36,276 nt of DNA, taken from assembly GCA_015680685.1 (NCBI GenBank), contig MNCI01000851.1:15877-52152 (forward strand), given 5' to 3'. Source of the DNA: Gnetum montanum. Taxonomy: Eukaryota > Streptophyta > Gnetopsida > Gnetales > Gnetaceae. Below, piece by piece: positions 17,937-28,499 of this stretch (the first letter of the stretch is position 1; each line of letters opens with the position of its first letter). The notes under the pieces are model-generated. The model was not told the DNA's origin and made no database searches. It saw only the letters and a list, made by a program, of their open reading frames with translations. The translations under genes were made by a program, and so were the position numbers.

Positions 17937-19381
17937 TTACTGATTCTGCTTGTTAGAATGGGGAATGTCCCCCATGACTAAACCTTTGATCATGGCAAGA
18001 ATTATTAAATGGAAAGTGTGGATCCATGCATGTTGGAAATGTTGGGGATCAAACATATCCAAACCACCAGGTGTCTTTGAGGTGGTGGTAGGAATATACC
18101 CAAATTGGGGTTCACACACTTGATTGTAGTAGGCATAGTGGGGTAGATTATAAGATGTGGTCATGCGATAAGGAGTTGACCCACTATGGAACCTGTGATT
18201 GTAAGATGGTATGTAAGGATCAATATGTCTCCCTACGTGGTTATATTCATTGGGCCACATAGTTGTTGGAGTGTTGATTGGTGGTCTTGAGGAGGTAACA
18301 AGAGGCATTGGATTCAAAGAAGAAAATGCATCACAATGCTGGACTTGTGCTGGATTGGAGGATGCAGTGGTTTCAGAAGTGTGATGTCTCTTCCTTTAGT
18401 CATGTCTAAAGAAAGGGTACTTTCGACATTATGGAGGGCCTCCACCGTTGTTGACTGTAGCAGCACAAGTAATGTTCATGGGTTGGTGCTATGGTGAAAA
18501 ACCTTTTGGTACTATTGGTGGCGATGTAGAAGGAGGTGAAAGATGAGAATATTGAGGGTAAGGAGAAGTATAAGGAACATGAGGTAGTGATCTTGTTGGA
18601 GAGGACATGGGATGATAATACTTAGGAGAATGATAATGATGTGGTGAGATAGAGGATGTTGACCCAGTTAGGGAAATAGAATGATAACTAGGTCAACATC
18701 CTCTATCTAACCTATCTATGATGTGGTACATTGGCCTGTCCTTGGAGAACCCATGGCTTGGGTATTTGTTTAACAAAGAGTAATATCTTTCTAAGGCCAT
18801 GTCCAAGGGTTCATGTTGTGTACTTTTTTTCACTCTTGAATTTGTCTCCTCAAGGCTGACACTCTTAAATAGGTTTGGTATCTTTCAGTGAATATTTCTA
18901 CCATTGTCGGCCAACGTTGAATTGATTTTGGTCTTAAGGACCTATACCATACTTTTGCTTGACCAACGAGTGTAAGAGGAAAGAGCTTAAGTTTTTGTCA
19001 TCCATTATCAATATTGTTCCATATACAGGCATCATGGAATGCTTGTAAATGATGTTGCAGATCTAAATCATAGCCTCCTGAAAACTTGGAAAAGTTGTTT
19101 AAATCAAGCTTGGGAAGATGACTTTCATTGTGATGCCTACGGGATATTCGAACAGCCTCTTGTATATGCATTAGGCTCTTAGTGGCCAACAGGGGTTCAT
19201 CGTCACTAGGTAGGTTATGAATTTGTGAGTTGCGATGATGTTGTCTTCGTTCATGTACATAGGAGACCCCTACATAGGATTGAGTACTTCAAACTTTGTC
19301 TTCATCATCATATAATTCATTGGTTCTCCAATGAATTGCCTTACTAGTTGTTGCGTGGTCATAGTCTTGTGAGAGAGACAT
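17937..19381 (-). pseudogene. gag of element C (decayed, internally deleted)
   Basis: The ATG at 19381 opens M-S-L-S-Q, identical to the start of gag in D (31205). The same minus-strand frame carries the gag core near 19189-18800 (L-D-L-N-N-F-S-K-F, Y-D-L-D-L-Q-H-H-L-Q-A-F-H-D-A-C, L-K-L-F-P). At about 18710 it breaks. The following Pro/Ser/Tyr/His-rich C-terminal part (H-S-P-K-Y-Y-H-P-M and N-Q-V-C-E-P-Q) is in another frame and matches D near 33000-33580. About 0.8 kb present in D between these parts, including the C-x-x-C module, is missing here. An 18-bp inverted repeat sits at the junction. Confidence 0.82.
18647..18708. repeat. Perfect 18-bp inverted repeat at the gag deletion junction of element C
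   Basis: The arms at 18647-18664 (AGATAGAGGATGTTGACC) and 18691-18708 are exact reverse complements, separated by 26 bases. The structure lies where the two conserved parts of gag meet after loss of the middle. Confidence 0.9.
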
Positions 19382-19492
19382 TGTTGTGAATTTTGTGACT
19401 TAGTTGTAATTAATTTCTTTTCTAAAAGATATATCATGCATACTTTGTTATAGCGATCTTGTATGATATAACTAATCTAGATAACTAGCACC

Positions 19493-19512
19493 ATCCTCGG
19501 CAACAGTGCCAA
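19493..19512 (-). other. Primer-binding site of element C
   Basis: On the minus strand TTGGCACTGTTGCCGAGG lies directly inside the 5' LTR. It is close to the complement of a plant tRNA-Asp 3' end and better preserved than in A. Confidence 0.75.
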
Positions 19513-20418
19513 TGATGAATGGCGAGGTACCCCTACACTCAACCATATGAATACGAGCATGTATGCACGATCCGGTCAAACTTTGCAGATGGACTAGTTG
19601 TGGTATCTAGATAGTTACACGTTGATCGTAATTTGCTATCTTCCCACCTAAACTAGTATTTGCTTTGTCACGTATGGTTTAGTCCAGAGCGAGGTGTATG
19701 ATGTGGGCCTAACTAGTGCTACTCCTAGAGGCAATGGAAAATAACTTTGTCTTACGCTAAGAGGGAGTGGGAGAAGAGAATCTAAGCTAGCCTAAGCGCG
19801 ATGAGCATCTATCCTTAATCATTTGTACACATCTTGGACCTCATGTACTACTTTTGGGATTACCAAGCATATACTACTTGAGTGCTCCTAGATACGCTAC
19901 TAGGATACCAAGTAGTCACACTTAAATGCTCATGATTAAGCCATACTCATTCTACATTTAATAACAGGGATAGTAAAGGTAGGTAAAGAAATATTAATTA
20001 AGAAAGTAATAAATAACAATAACAATTAAGCAGTTAAAATTAAGTGAATGCTGCAATGATGAAGTAATCTTGATCTTTATTGTCGGTCATGCACGTGTCC
20101 AAGTACGTCACACTCGAATAAAGGTTCCGTACACTTACAATCATCACGCTGTAGGCATGGACTGGGGAAAGAGTTGAGATGAACTAAAAATGAACAAAAA
20201 GATTCTATTGCTATACTTACTCTTCTACTCTCTCCTTCCTATGTGCCTAAATGTGGTATTTATAAGCTTACATAGGAACCACGATATCGTGTATCAGATA
20301 TTGTTAGTCAGGCCGTGATATCACGTACTTGATATTGAGGGTTTGATATCAAGGGTCCAATGTCAAGGGTTTGATATCAAGGCTCTGATATCAGCACTTG
20401 AAAAACCATGATTCACCA
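19513..20418 (-). repeat. 5' LTR of element C
   Basis: A 906-bp LTR ending TTCACCA where the partner LTR has TTCATCA. It has the same U3 plan with five 14-bp GATATC units (20331-20400) and TATAAATA at 20264-20257. Confidence 0.92.
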
Positions 20419-20423
20419 CATTA
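20419..20423. repeat. Target-site duplication of element C, right copy
   Basis: CATTA, identical to 15021-15025. Confidence 0.9.
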
Positions 20424-21060
20424 TTTTTCAATTTTGCTTTTAATGTCAACACCAAACCTTCATATTCTCATCATTTCACTTAATCTACAAACTAACTTTA
20501 TTTTGGCTTCAACATGACACTTGTTGTTAGATCATTATGTTGATATGACCAAAAAGTCTTTGTTCAGTTTGGAGATACGTATTTATACTATTTGTGGTTA
20601 TGGATGGTGTTGCATTGTCTTCTATTGCATTAATGATATTAGGAAAGAAAACATGATATTTTGTATGAGTTGTTGTGAGTTGGTCATGTTAGTTCTCACC
20701 ATAATAGTGTGATCTAGTCCACTCTTTGATGTACACATTGTTTCATCCTTTCATATGCTCTCTTATAATACACATTTCTTTGTCTTCATTATCGATATGT
20801 GAGTGCCATACTTCTTATGGGTTAAGTCATTCTTCAAGGCATGTTTTAGGTTTCATCTTCCATCTTTGGTTTATGGACTTTATCCTTTAGTTCTGTTCTT
20901 TAGATCTTATCCTCCTTCTCAATTCCCATCTTCTAAATTGATATTTACTTCATATGGATAAATACTCCTTATTTTGTTGATGTATGAATAAACTTCTTTT
21001 TTCTTGGATGGCTCTTTTTGTTCCTTAACAGATATTGTTCTGAAAAGATCTCTTCATTCT
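20424..21060. other. AT-rich intergenic DNA, no gene recognised
   Basis: It separates element C from the solo LTR. A 63-codon open frame at 20521-20712 has no recognised feature. Together with 12861-15020 it is the sequence into which C inserted. Confidence 0.45.
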
Positions 21061-21065
21061 ATAAA

Positions 21066-22059
21066 TGATGAGACGTGATTCGCATGAGCCGCGATATCAC
21101 GTCGTCCCCTGCAATATCGCGATCTGCTACCATATCTATAAATAAGAGGCGGCACTCCCCTTATTTCCCATCCTGAGTTAGAAGTAGGGAAACTCTAGCA
21201 GTGTGATCATTCTAGAGATAGAATATTTTCCATGTGCCTATAGTAGGAGTCCTAAAGTGAACGGATCTTTATTCGAGCAACATTGTACCTGAACACAAGT
21301 TGTGTACGGCAATAAAGAAGAGCTTTCCGGATAAACCTTGCAGTGCATGGAATAGGATTTTATTTATTGTTTTCTCTCTCACCCTTAAACTCCTAGAATG
21401 CGGAATGAGTACGACTTGATTACAAGCATTTAAGGATGTATACAGATAGTCAAGGAATCGACTGCTCATCGCATGTGGTATGAGTACGACTTAATTACGA
21501 GCATCTAAGGTGACTGCTTGGTAACCCAGTGGCATATCCAGGATCTACGCTTGGTAATCCCAGTGGTAGTCCTAGATGTGTACGGTTAGTCAAGGAATCG
21601 GCTGCTCATCGCACTTAGGCTAGATAGATTCTCTCAACCCTTTCCTCCTAGTTAAGTGCCTTAGTACGACCACTTCGAGCATGTGCGTTACGCGCCGTGA
21701 TCCCAGCAACGATTAGTGTTTGGTAGCCGCGGTTGCATCGGTTCAGGGTGTGTACGGTAAGTGGGAACAGATGCTGACGCTAGGTAATTTAGACTTAGTC
21801 ATTAGTTAGAGTTAGTTAGTTTCTCAACCCTTCACCTCGATAGCATAGGAGAAAAACATAAAAAGATATAAAAATCATATACCTCAGACTTACTTAACCA
21901 TACACCGTGACAAACACAAGTAAGTCTTGGAAGACAACGAATGATTAACCCAAAGTGTTCCATGGGGCGTGTAGGCACTTAGTCTGTGGAGTTCGACCGA
22001 ATCACGCGTGTTACACTCATTTCGTATGGTTGAGTGTAGGGGTACCTCGCCACTCATCA
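21066..22059 (+). repeat. Solo LTR with perfect target duplication and chimeric interior
   Basis: A 994-bp LTR running TGATGAG..CTCATCA on the plus strand, flanked by ATAAA at 21061-21065 and 22060-22064, with no internal element sequence. It is the product of recombination between two LTRs. U3 has GCGATATC motifs and TATAAATAAGAGGC, and the 3' third matches the LTR of B. Between about 21391 and 21630 it carries sequence of the C/D type (for example CTTGGTAATCCCAGTGGTAG, also in the LTR of D) that is absent from the LTRs of A and B. Inside that insert GTACGACTT..ATTAC and AGTCAAGGAATCG each occur twice. Confidence 0.92.
21137..21144 (+). promoter_or_regulatory. TATA box of the solo LTR
   Basis: TATAAATA followed by AGAGGC, 71 bp into the LTR. 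An intact core promoter in a solo LTR could still start transcription toward 22060 and beyond. Confidence 0.65.
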
Positions 22060-22064
22060 ATAAA

Positions 22065-22740
22065 GATATTTTTGTGTGAAATGTTGTTCCTTTTGTTTAC
22101 AAAAAAGGATTTTTCTATTTGTTTGAAATATTGTTCCTTTCATTTACAATAGATCTTTCTATTTGGAAGAATGCCTTTTTCAATATGGAATAATCCTATC
22201 ATGAAAAGATCTTCCATCATTATGGAAGGATCCTCTATCTCTATGGATAAATCTTTTTTCCACTATGAATGGTAATGGTACATATACTTTGTGCTGCCTA
22301 GATCTTCAAGCTTGCTCATATTTGCTTTCTTTGATGTTCCTTCCTAGATCACAATATCTCTTCCTTTTATATGGGCTAACAATGGGACACGATTCTTGGA
22401 AATAGTTGCAACTCTTTGCAACCAATTTATTAATGAATTATCATATCATTTGTTCTTCTATTCATTAGTTATGTGAATTTTTATGATAACCATGGAATTC
22501 TAATATGTAGATTCCAACATCCTCGCTAATGATAGGTTGCTCTAGTGGTTAGCATAGGTTGCTCAAGTGGTTAGCTTATTTCTTGTTAGGCTTATATTCC
22601 TCTATAATTCTTCTAAAGTTTCTATTGGCTATATGTGTTAGGGTGTACATATAGTCATTCTTTTGGGTTTTGACACCCCATGTTCCAACACCCCTGTCTC
22701 CAACCGAATTCTCTCAACCGAATTCTCTCTGATTTCACAC
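22065..22740. other. AT-rich intergenic DNA with a duplicated tRNA-like A box
   Basis: No gene recognised. Two neighbouring copies of a 22-bp unit, TAGGTTGCTC[TA]AGTGGTTAGC plus one base, lie at 22533-22554 and 22555-22576. Each resembles the A-box end of a tRNA-derived SINE; a poor B-box candidate lies downstream near 22590-22605. Loose repeats of TTGTTCCTTT..TTTACA occur near 22083 and 22130. Confidence 0.4.
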
Positions 22741-23137
22741 CCTTCATTTTAATAAGAAAAAAAAGTCATCTCCTATAAAAAAGTTCATGGTGTGAAAGCT
22801 CAATATTTATCCAATTAAGCACCCGGTCCCCCAAGCCTTCATTTAATAAGGAAAAAAAGTTCATCTCCTATAAAAAAGTTCATGACATGAAAGCTCAATG
22901 TTTATCCAATTAAGCACCCGTCCCCAACCCTTTATTATTTTAATACGGAAAAAAAAGGTTATCTCCTTTAAAAAAGTTCATGACGGGAAAGCTCAATGTC
23001 TATCCAATTAAGCACCCCATCCCCCAACTAAATTCTTTCCGGTTTCACACCCTTCATTTTAATAAGGAAAAAAAGTTCGTCCTCTATAAAAGAAGTTCAT
23101 GACGGGAAAGCTCGATGTTTATTCAATTCAGCAGGGT
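22741..23137. repeat. Four-copy minisatellite upstream of the MIF gene
   Basis: Units at 22741-22835, 22836-22928, 22929-23050 and 23051-23137. Each contains CCTTCATTTTAATAAGGAAA, then AAAAAAGTTCATGA, GGGAAAGCTCAATGTTTATC and CAATTAAGCACCC. The third is longer because it keeps an AACTAAATTCTTTCCGG..TTTCACAC segment; a similar segment precedes the first unit at about 22702-22740. It lies 1.1-1.5 kb upstream of the probable MIF transcript start. Confidence 0.9.
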
Positions 23138-24199
23138 CTTTTAAAGGTGGCCAAACATCTATTTAATTTCTCCATTCCTTACAGTCTCATTCAATGGTGA
23201 TTGATATGCCATGGTCTCTTAAGTAACAAGTAACAGGATATGCTGGCTATACGTCCAAATTCTTTCCTAAATCAGATGGGTCACTCTCAAAGCCTTCAGG
23301 CTTCTGTGACGCAGCAGAGATGCGCATGAAGTTGAATAAGGTCCACAGCATCGATAAACCTTTAGATCTGCTAACGTCGGTGATGTTGTAGCGCAGCAAT
23401 TAAATCAATTCAAAATCTGACTTGGATCCAATACAATTTTAATTTTCACAAGATCTGTCCATGGACATCTAAATTTAAAGCTGTCCCAAAAAAGGAAAAC
23501 ATGGACAAGGTCGTAAAGCAACGAAGCCATTCACGCTCATCATCATCATCATTAGACACAGATTGATGGAGGGAAATATCACGGGAAGAAGGGGAAGCAG
23601 ATGCGCTGTTTCAACCCGTACGCCATGGCAATGCCAATTTCCCATGCTGTGACTGATGCCTAATTCCGGGACAACTGCCCATAATTCGTTGAGCAGAAGA
23701 CGTTGAAAGTCTCATCCGCCTCGATCTGCCCACCACTATTTTCTGCAAAAGAACCCACCACAGCCTCAGCATATGCAGGTGACTGCTGCAAAGCAAAACA
23801 AAACTGCAGAGAGAGACACGAGAAAGAAAGAAAGAAAGAGCAAAAACAGACAAAAGGTTCATGTGGCGATGTGCCATTGCGTTTGCATTTGGAGGCAGGA
23901 GTCAGACAAACCAACAAACAACAACCCCACACTGATAAGGTTGGGAAAAAGACAGAGAAAGAGAGAAAGCCAGCAAGAAGCAACAGCAACAGCAACAGGG
24001 ATTATTATAATGCGCAGATAACGCCTCGCCGGTCTCACTCACTCGTTGCTTCCTTTTCCTCGGCCTCTCCTTATCTCCTCATTTTCGTTTTTACGGTGCT
24101 CCGGAGGGCCCAACTGCCCCTGTTTATCGTTTAGAGCGCTAATTGGATTAGATTTCAGGCCATCAGAGAACCAACAAGAAGGAGATTCAAAATCAAAAG
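23138..24199 (+). promoter_or_regulatory. Upstream region and probable 5' untranslated exon of the MIF gene
   Basis: GC content rises here relative to the flanks. A GA-rich tract (23803-23850, AGAGAGAGACACGAG then repeated GAAA) and a CAACAG repeat (23980-23997) are typical of plant promoters and 5' UTRs. The transcript start cannot be fixed; a weak TTATTATAATG lies near 24002. The untranslated exon would end at AAAAG|GTATGTG (24199/24200). An ATC microsatellite lies at about 23536-23553. A 143-codon plus-strand open frame at 23703-24134 has low-complexity composition and is probably chance. Confidence 0.45.
23660..23785 (-). CDS. Possible terminal exon of an unrecognised minus-strand gene
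   Basis: On the minus strand a long pyrimidine tract (complement of the GA-rich tract) leads to TTTGCAG|CAGTCACC. From that acceptor a 41-codon open frame reads Q-S-P-A-Y-A-E-A-V-V-G-S-F-A-E and ends N-Y-G-Q-L-S-R-N-stop. Its balanced residue use looks more protein-like than the flanks. I do not recognise the protein. Upstream exons would have to lie above 23786, overlapping the MIF locus on the opposite strand, so it may be a gene fragment or chance; the pyrimidine tract may simply be the MIF promoter's GA repeat. Confidence 0.22.
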   Translation of the reverse strand, partial: QSPAYAEAVVGSFAENSGGQIEADETFNVFCSTNYGQLSRN

Positions 24200-24550
24200 G
24201 TATGTGTTTATGGCTGTATCCATGCTGTTGGGTTTTTTCTTAACATCAGAGACTAGAACAGGCACAATGTGAAATTAAGGTTGGTTTCTACGTTTCTTTA
24301 ATTGCTGTTCAGGTTTGGGACTGGGGTGCTGTGTATTTGGGGTTTTGTTTTTCTTTCCTTTTTTGTTTTTTTGGCTTACTTTATGTTATTTCTTTTGAAT
24401 GGTGATGGGTACTTTGATGGGTTGTTTGAATTTTGGCATGGCAGTCAATTTGGAGGCCGGTAACAGCACAATGTTGTTGGGCTGAGTGGGTTGCAATGCT
24501 TACCGTGTTTTGGGTTTTGTTGTCTGCATAGGGTTGTTCTTGTTCTTCAG
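24200..24550 (+). other. Predicted 5'-UTR intron of the MIF gene
   Basis: GTATGTG at 24200 and a pyrimidine-rich TTGTTCTTGTTCTTCAG ending at 24550 make a good plant donor and acceptor 351 bp apart. The interior is T-rich, as plant introns are. The MIF start codon lies 13 bases after the acceptor. Splicing is inferred only from sequence. Confidence 0.55.
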
Positions 24551-24562
24551 GGGTGAGCAATT

Positions 24563-25144
24563 ATGGATCTGGGTATTAACCGGGAGGTTCAGGTTTCAAT
24601 CCCAATGCCGTCAGGCTACATTCAGGACCCCTCAAGACTGCAGCAGATTTACAACAAAAGCCTTGGAATGGTGGAAGGAATGTGCCCTCCTGGTCCTCCT
24701 GCTGCTCCTGCTCCTCTTGAGGTTCAACAGCAGCATAATCAGGGCATGGGCAACATGAGTAGTTTGAGTAGTATGAGCATGAGAGCCCAGCAGCATCCTC
24801 ATCACCATCAGCAGCAGAATTCATCTTCCTCTGTAACTATCAGAGAACATCATCATCAACATCAGGCACAACCTCTGCAAATTCAATATCCCCAGGAAAA
24901 CAACACTTCCTCAGTCAGGAACAGTGGAGAGAGCAAAGCTGTGAGGTATAGGGAGTGCAGGAAGAACCATGCTGCAAGCATTGGTGGGTATGCTGTTGAT
25001 GGCTGTGGGGAGTTCATGCCCAGTGGGGAGGAGGGTACTCCTGCTGCCCTCAAATGTGCTGCCTGCAATTGCCACAGGAATTTCCACAGAAGAGAGGTTG
25101 AAGGAGAGATTGGATGTGAATGCCATCACAGTGCTAGAAGGTGA
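24563..25144 (+). CDS. MINI ZINC FINGER (MIF) protein with ZF-HD dimerisation domain and a long N-terminal extension
   Basis: A 193-residue protein. Residues about 127-178 form the plant-specific ZF-HD dimerisation zinc finger: [10 protein letters not shown], then [26 protein letters not shown]. Candidate zinc ligands are C132, H136, C148, C165, C168, C170, H171 and H175. The protein then ends within 15 residues ([12 protein letters not shown]), like the short tail of MIF proteins, and no homeodomain follows. MIFs pair with zinc-finger homeodomain proteins through this finger and are known in angiosperms to block their DNA binding and nuclear action, affecting hormone responses and floral or meristem growth. 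Known angiosperm MIFs have about 80-100 residues; here some 126 residues precede the finger, with a Pro-rich patch (42-51) and a His/Gln/Ser-rich region (about 75-112). The start ATG (A at -3, G at +4) lies just after a likely intron acceptor. The coding region is intact. A ZHD protein that lost its homeodomain is an alternative origin. Confidence 0.92.
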   Translation: MDLGINREVQVSIPMPSGYIQDPSRLQQIYNKSLGMVEGMCPPGPPAAPAPLEVQQQHNQGMGNMSSLSSMSMRAQQHPHHHQQQNSSSSVTIREHHHQHQAQPLQIQYPQENNTSSVRNSGESKAVRYRECRKNHAASIGGYAVDGCGEFMPSGEEGTPAALKCAACNCHRNFHRREVEGEIGCECHHSARR

Positions 25145-28100
25145 AAATGTTTGTCCAGGTTTTTTTTTTTGGTTTTTTTTTCCTTAGGGGTTTGGAGCTT
25201 TTATGGACTGACTTAGGGCTTTTGGCCTTGCTTTCATAAGGTGCATTTAGTGTATTCTCCATTGTTTTTTCTTCTTGGCTATTAATTTCATTTGGGTGAA
25301 TTTAACGGAAAAAATATGTATCAGGAATCATTTTTAATGTAATATTGAGATTTTTATTGGGTTACGACTTTTGATTTGTTTTTAAAGCATGTCTAATGTA
25401 CATTATTGGCAAAATTGATTTAGAAGCTATTTTGTGCATTTTCCTGAAAAGTTGGCGTTTCTGTTTTTGCATTGTTCAGGATGTATATGATTTCGGAGTG
25501 AAATATTTGCCTTTCTTGAATTCTAGAAAGAGACTTTGTAATTGAGGAGATGACAAGTAGAGTACATGCTTGGAACCGTTAGTCGGTTTTGGATTACTAA
25601 TTTTTAAAGATGTGGAAAACTGGTGGTTGTACATTTGTTGTTTCTTATAATTAATGTTTGGTTTTGGTTCCGTAAAATGGCTTAAATGTTCTTCAAGAAA
25701 ATTGGCTTGAATTTGTTTTGAATTAAGTTTTTGAACATGCAAGCCATTTTTTTAGTAAAACTATAATGGATTTTGGTCGGCACCGCTTTGATGCTTTATT
25801 GATAATTTCTTCATTATTTGTTTGTTTACTTTACTGTGATCTTAGGCCCAAAAAAGTTCATTATACCACCCACTGTTATGGAAAGTGGTCTGAACTGTTT
25901 TTGATAACTTCCTGGATCAGATAAAATAATAGCAAAGATGCATTTCGACAAAAGCAGGGGCACATTTTTATAAAAGATTACCTCAATAGTGAATCTCCAG
26001 AAAATCTCAAGTTCTGTTTCACAAGGAAGAATGACCACCTTTAAGATCCTCATTTGATACCTTTCTCATATTTTAAACATGAAACATTTTGCCACTCACC
26101 GACAATTCTTGGCTTCTATCACAAGAGGTTATATTGGATTTTCCCCGGAATGTAGAACTTGTTTTTATGAGCATGAGCATTATCTTTGCAAGGAGCCAAG
26201 GCTTCAATTCAGCAGTTATGTTAGGGAACTTAACACTTGCTGTAAATGTTTGCCCCCCAAGTGTCAAATTCAAACATGCACATATGGGAATCTGATAGTT
26301 TCCACTCGTAAGTTTTCAGTCGATTCATAACTGGAAATTTGAAATCTAATAAAACTATGGGTTATGCTATTGGTGAAAATGTACAGTCAAGGACGTGTCA
26401 GCCAATTTATCTTAAATATGCATCTTGTTGCAGCGACAATCTGGTCGACTGGAAAATTGCATGGATGAATGACAATTTCCATTCAATAAATAATCTGGAC
26501 GCATTACAGCCAAAAAAACCCCAATCGTGTTCAGAAACTCGACAAGAAATATTTGCAAGTATCTTGAACTGCCGATAATTATGCCTCTGTTGCAACAAGG
26601 TTTGATTCTCCCTGATACTATCTCCTGGATTTCCTATTTCCCTTGCTGCTAATTTCCGACTTCATACCCTGCTGCTACATCTCACAGGGAATTTGAATTG
26701 GGTCAGGATGGATTTGAAACCAATTGGCCTCTCTTTGCTTTACCGGTATGGGGAAAGATGGATCTAAGAAAGGGTCTTAGGAGATGCAAGGAAAAACTCA
26801 GTTTCTGCATAAGCGGCTGTATGGCAACACGTTTGTTTATGGCCAATGAATTATCAATTCATTGCTTCTTAATGCACTTTTAAGAACCCTCGCAGACCAA
26901 CCTTGCTCTAGCATTGAAATTCTTCTTCATTATTGCCACAGTGATATCTTGGATGTACTAGGTATTCTCATTCTGCGGATTTAGCTAAGAGTTTATTTTT
27001 GAAACTTGGACTTGCATAATATTTTAATATGCATACGTAACGGAACATGTTATAATTAAACATATACTATGTACGTTACGTTCTTTAAGGGATCGAAAGA
27101 AAATTTTATTAATAAAATTTTATGGAAGCACGACACTTAATAAGTGTTCTCTTGGGTATGGGCATTGGAGGAGGAGAAGTTAAAGCATAATAAATGTTTA
27201 TTGAAAAATGAATTTAGAGAAGTACAACATGAGAAGAGGAGAATAACTATAATATTAAATAGAGTTATATGTTATTCGAAATCATGAGGGAATGTTTGGT
27301 TGATCGTATTTTTGGATATCTCCATGGATTTGTGAATCGTAATAGATTACACCTTTGGGGGTTTGTTTTTGAAAGAATCTAGAAAATAACAAAAATGAGT
27401 TATCACAAACTAAAAATTGCATAGGTTTAACTATCTAATTTAATGTATGTGTTTAATTCTTTAATTTTGTAGGATGGGTTTCAATAGGTTAATTTTAATT
27501 TTATTATTATTGTTGTTGTTATTACATAAGTTTTGTATTTGGAGCCTAGTCATAGATTTTTTGTATATTTTATGATGAAATGTTGAAATCCAATTACTCT
27601 TAGAAGTGTTTCTTTTTGTTAGTTATTGTTCCTTTACAAGTAATTGGCTTTATGCACATTTAGTTATGCATATTTTATTTTTTATTATGTACTTGTATTT
27701 ATATGGTTCTTTGTTTATGGAGCATTTTAGATCCTAATCCTACCTAGGCCATACTTTGTTACTATTTGTCATTAAACTAGAATTCTAAGTTTATTTTTAA
27801 CTATAATTAAATATGGCATAAAATAGTTGTATTAAGGAAACACTTTACGATGATATTTTACTTAGAATTTAACTTTATTGATGTGTTTGGGATGTTAAAA
27901 AAATGTTAGTTTTGATCCTTGGTTCACTAGAATTGAAGTTACAATAGCTCAAGCAAGTTCAAACAAACTTTTTTACATTTCACCAAAAAAGTTATGCACA
28001 TTATTTTGTTTCTCACTATCCTTGAGTAAGAGGGAAAGCCAATAGATCATTATAAAAATTTAATGGAAGCTACGTATAAGAACAACTAAACATTCCAATC

Positions 28101-28499
28101 ATTTCCAACCCTAGACAAGGAAAATCTATATCTAGTCTTGTTCGATGTATCATAAGGTCCAAAATTACCTTAAAAAAATACATTAGTAAATGAAGATGTG
28201 ATGGAATCTATCATAATTCTAGTTCTAGTAATGCCTTGTTTTTTTGTAAAGGGGGATTTTAGCAATGCCATATTTATGTAGAATATACTTCAATTATAGC
28301 CTTCTACGCATTTTACTAGTGACAACCTTTATGTAGAATCTTCTACATTGTTGAACAAGTTTATGAGGACCTTTGTAGAAGGCAAAGCTTGAAGGGCAAT
28401 TGTTGAGATAGTTATCTGCAAAGATGCCACTTAAAATGCCATTTTTAACAATTAGGAATTCAATTGTTAAGGCATTACGTGCTATCTTAATGTAGTTTG
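25145..28499. other. MIF 3' flank and intergenic DNA, no gene recognised
   Basis: The first few hundred bases (T-rich, TTTTTTTTTTT near 25160) should be the MIF 3' UTR; no clear AATAAA is seen. Open frames of 60-90 codons at 26079-26330, 26339-26578 and 26698-26883 have no recognised motif and overlap others on the opposite strand. An imperfect inverted repeat (about 27035-27054 and 27063-27081) and a perfect palindrome at 27100-27121 lie in an AT-rich part. From 27200 to 28499 nothing is recognisable. Confidence 0.45.
27100..27121. repeat. Perfect 22-bp AT palindrome
   Basis: AAAATTTTATT followed directly by its reverse complement AATAAAATTTT. An imperfect inverted repeat (about 27035-27054 against 27063-27081, core GTAAC/GTTAC) lies just upstream. 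It may be a remnant of a small foldback element or chance in AT-rich DNA. Confidence 0.5.

Larger units (their letters stand above)
15026..20418 (-). mobile_element. Complete non-autonomous gag-only LTR retrotransposon C
   Basis: A 5.4-kb minus-strand element with LTRs 15026-15959 and 19513-20418 and a perfect CATTA target duplication. Its internal 3.55 kb contains a primer site, a damaged gag, a short 3' ORF and a polypurine tract, but nothing resembling protease, RT, RNase H or integrase. This layout matches the plant class described as terminal-repeat retrotransposons with a GAG domain (TR-GAG). Because its ends, PBS and Gag are related to those of A, enzymes from A-like relatives probably mobilised it. 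An inverted repeat marks a deletion inside gag. Confidence 0.9.

Noticed and set aside
23703-24134. 143-codon plus-strand open frame before the MIF gene
   Set aside because: Low-complexity Lys/Glu/Arg and Ser content from the GA-rich tract, and it runs through the probable promoter and untranslated exon.
26079-26883. Small open frames downstream of the MIF gene
   Set aside because: Overlapping frames on both strands, no recognisable motif and no splice pattern that joins them.
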